Part shown: in pieces, positions 5,676 to 5,733 of the stretch | Position numbering within the stretch: the first letter of the stretch is position 1 | Layout of the letters: each line of letters opens with the position of its first letter | DNA from: DASVNK01 sp964478815 | Lineage (GTDB): Bacteria > Verrucomicrobiota > Verrucomicrobiia > Limisphaerales > SXQI01 | DNA: 5,733 bases | Direction of reading: 5' to 3' | Assembly (NCBI GenBank): GCA_964478815.1 | Contig: CAYZKY010000249.1 | Span: 1-5,733 of the forward strand | The notes under the pieces: model-generated | The model's database searches: none | What the model saw: only the letters and a program-made list of their open reading frames with translations | What the model was told of the DNA's origin: nothing | Made by a program: the position numbers and the translations under genes

Positions 5676-5733
5676 GCCCCCCAGGGCAAACGCATCTAAA
5701 ATCCGAGTAATTGGAGCAAATAGGCATGGTTCC

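Overview
The window is G+C-rich bacterial chromosomal DNA (sampled lines run from about 58% to over 70% G+C) carrying five protein-coding genes. Two of them point towards the Verrucomicrobiota, perhaps Opitutae-like. The gene at 635-1204 ends in HWGINE and resembles an uncharacterised protein type I recall from that phylum. The dehydrogenase/cyclase pair also has a style I associate with Verrucomicrobiota and Acidobacteriota. This placement is recollection, not a search, and is only moderately secure. I see no tRNA, rRNA, insertion sequence, CRISPR array or phage gene.

Layout, left to right. (1) 1-497, minus: the N-terminal part of a YgjP-like (DUF45, M48-type) metallopeptidase, cut by the window edge before its HExxH motif. 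(2) 498-634: a short divergent intergenic region. (3) 635-1204, plus: a 189-residue soluble protein of unknown function. (4) 1205-1382: a convergent intergenic region with two consecutive stem-loops, probably a two-way transcription end. (5) 1383-2015, minus: a metal-dependent cyclase/formamidase-family hydrolase. (6) 2067-3194, minus: a zinc-dependent glucose-1-dehydrogenase-like enzyme. (7) 3195-3383: a 189-base upstream region with small palindromes. (8) 3384-5675, minus: a 763-residue membrane-anchored pentapeptide-repeat protein. Its frame stays open upstream to the window edge, so its start is not fully certain.

How the genes relate. The dehydrogenase and cyclase genes lie 51 bases apart on the same strand and probably form a two-gene transcription unit. 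A plausible reading is an oxidation step followed by a hydrolysis step, for example sugar to lactone or a related acid derivative. The substrate cannot be read from sequence. The pentapeptide protein is upstream on the same strand but 189 bases away and is probably transcribed separately. It is the most unusual object here. It has three predicted membrane segments, a helical/coiled-coil stretch, a domain I do not recognise, 13 perfectly phased ten-residue (30-bp) repeats, and a second domain I do not recognise. Nothing here by itself establishes a defence system or other multi-gene novel system.
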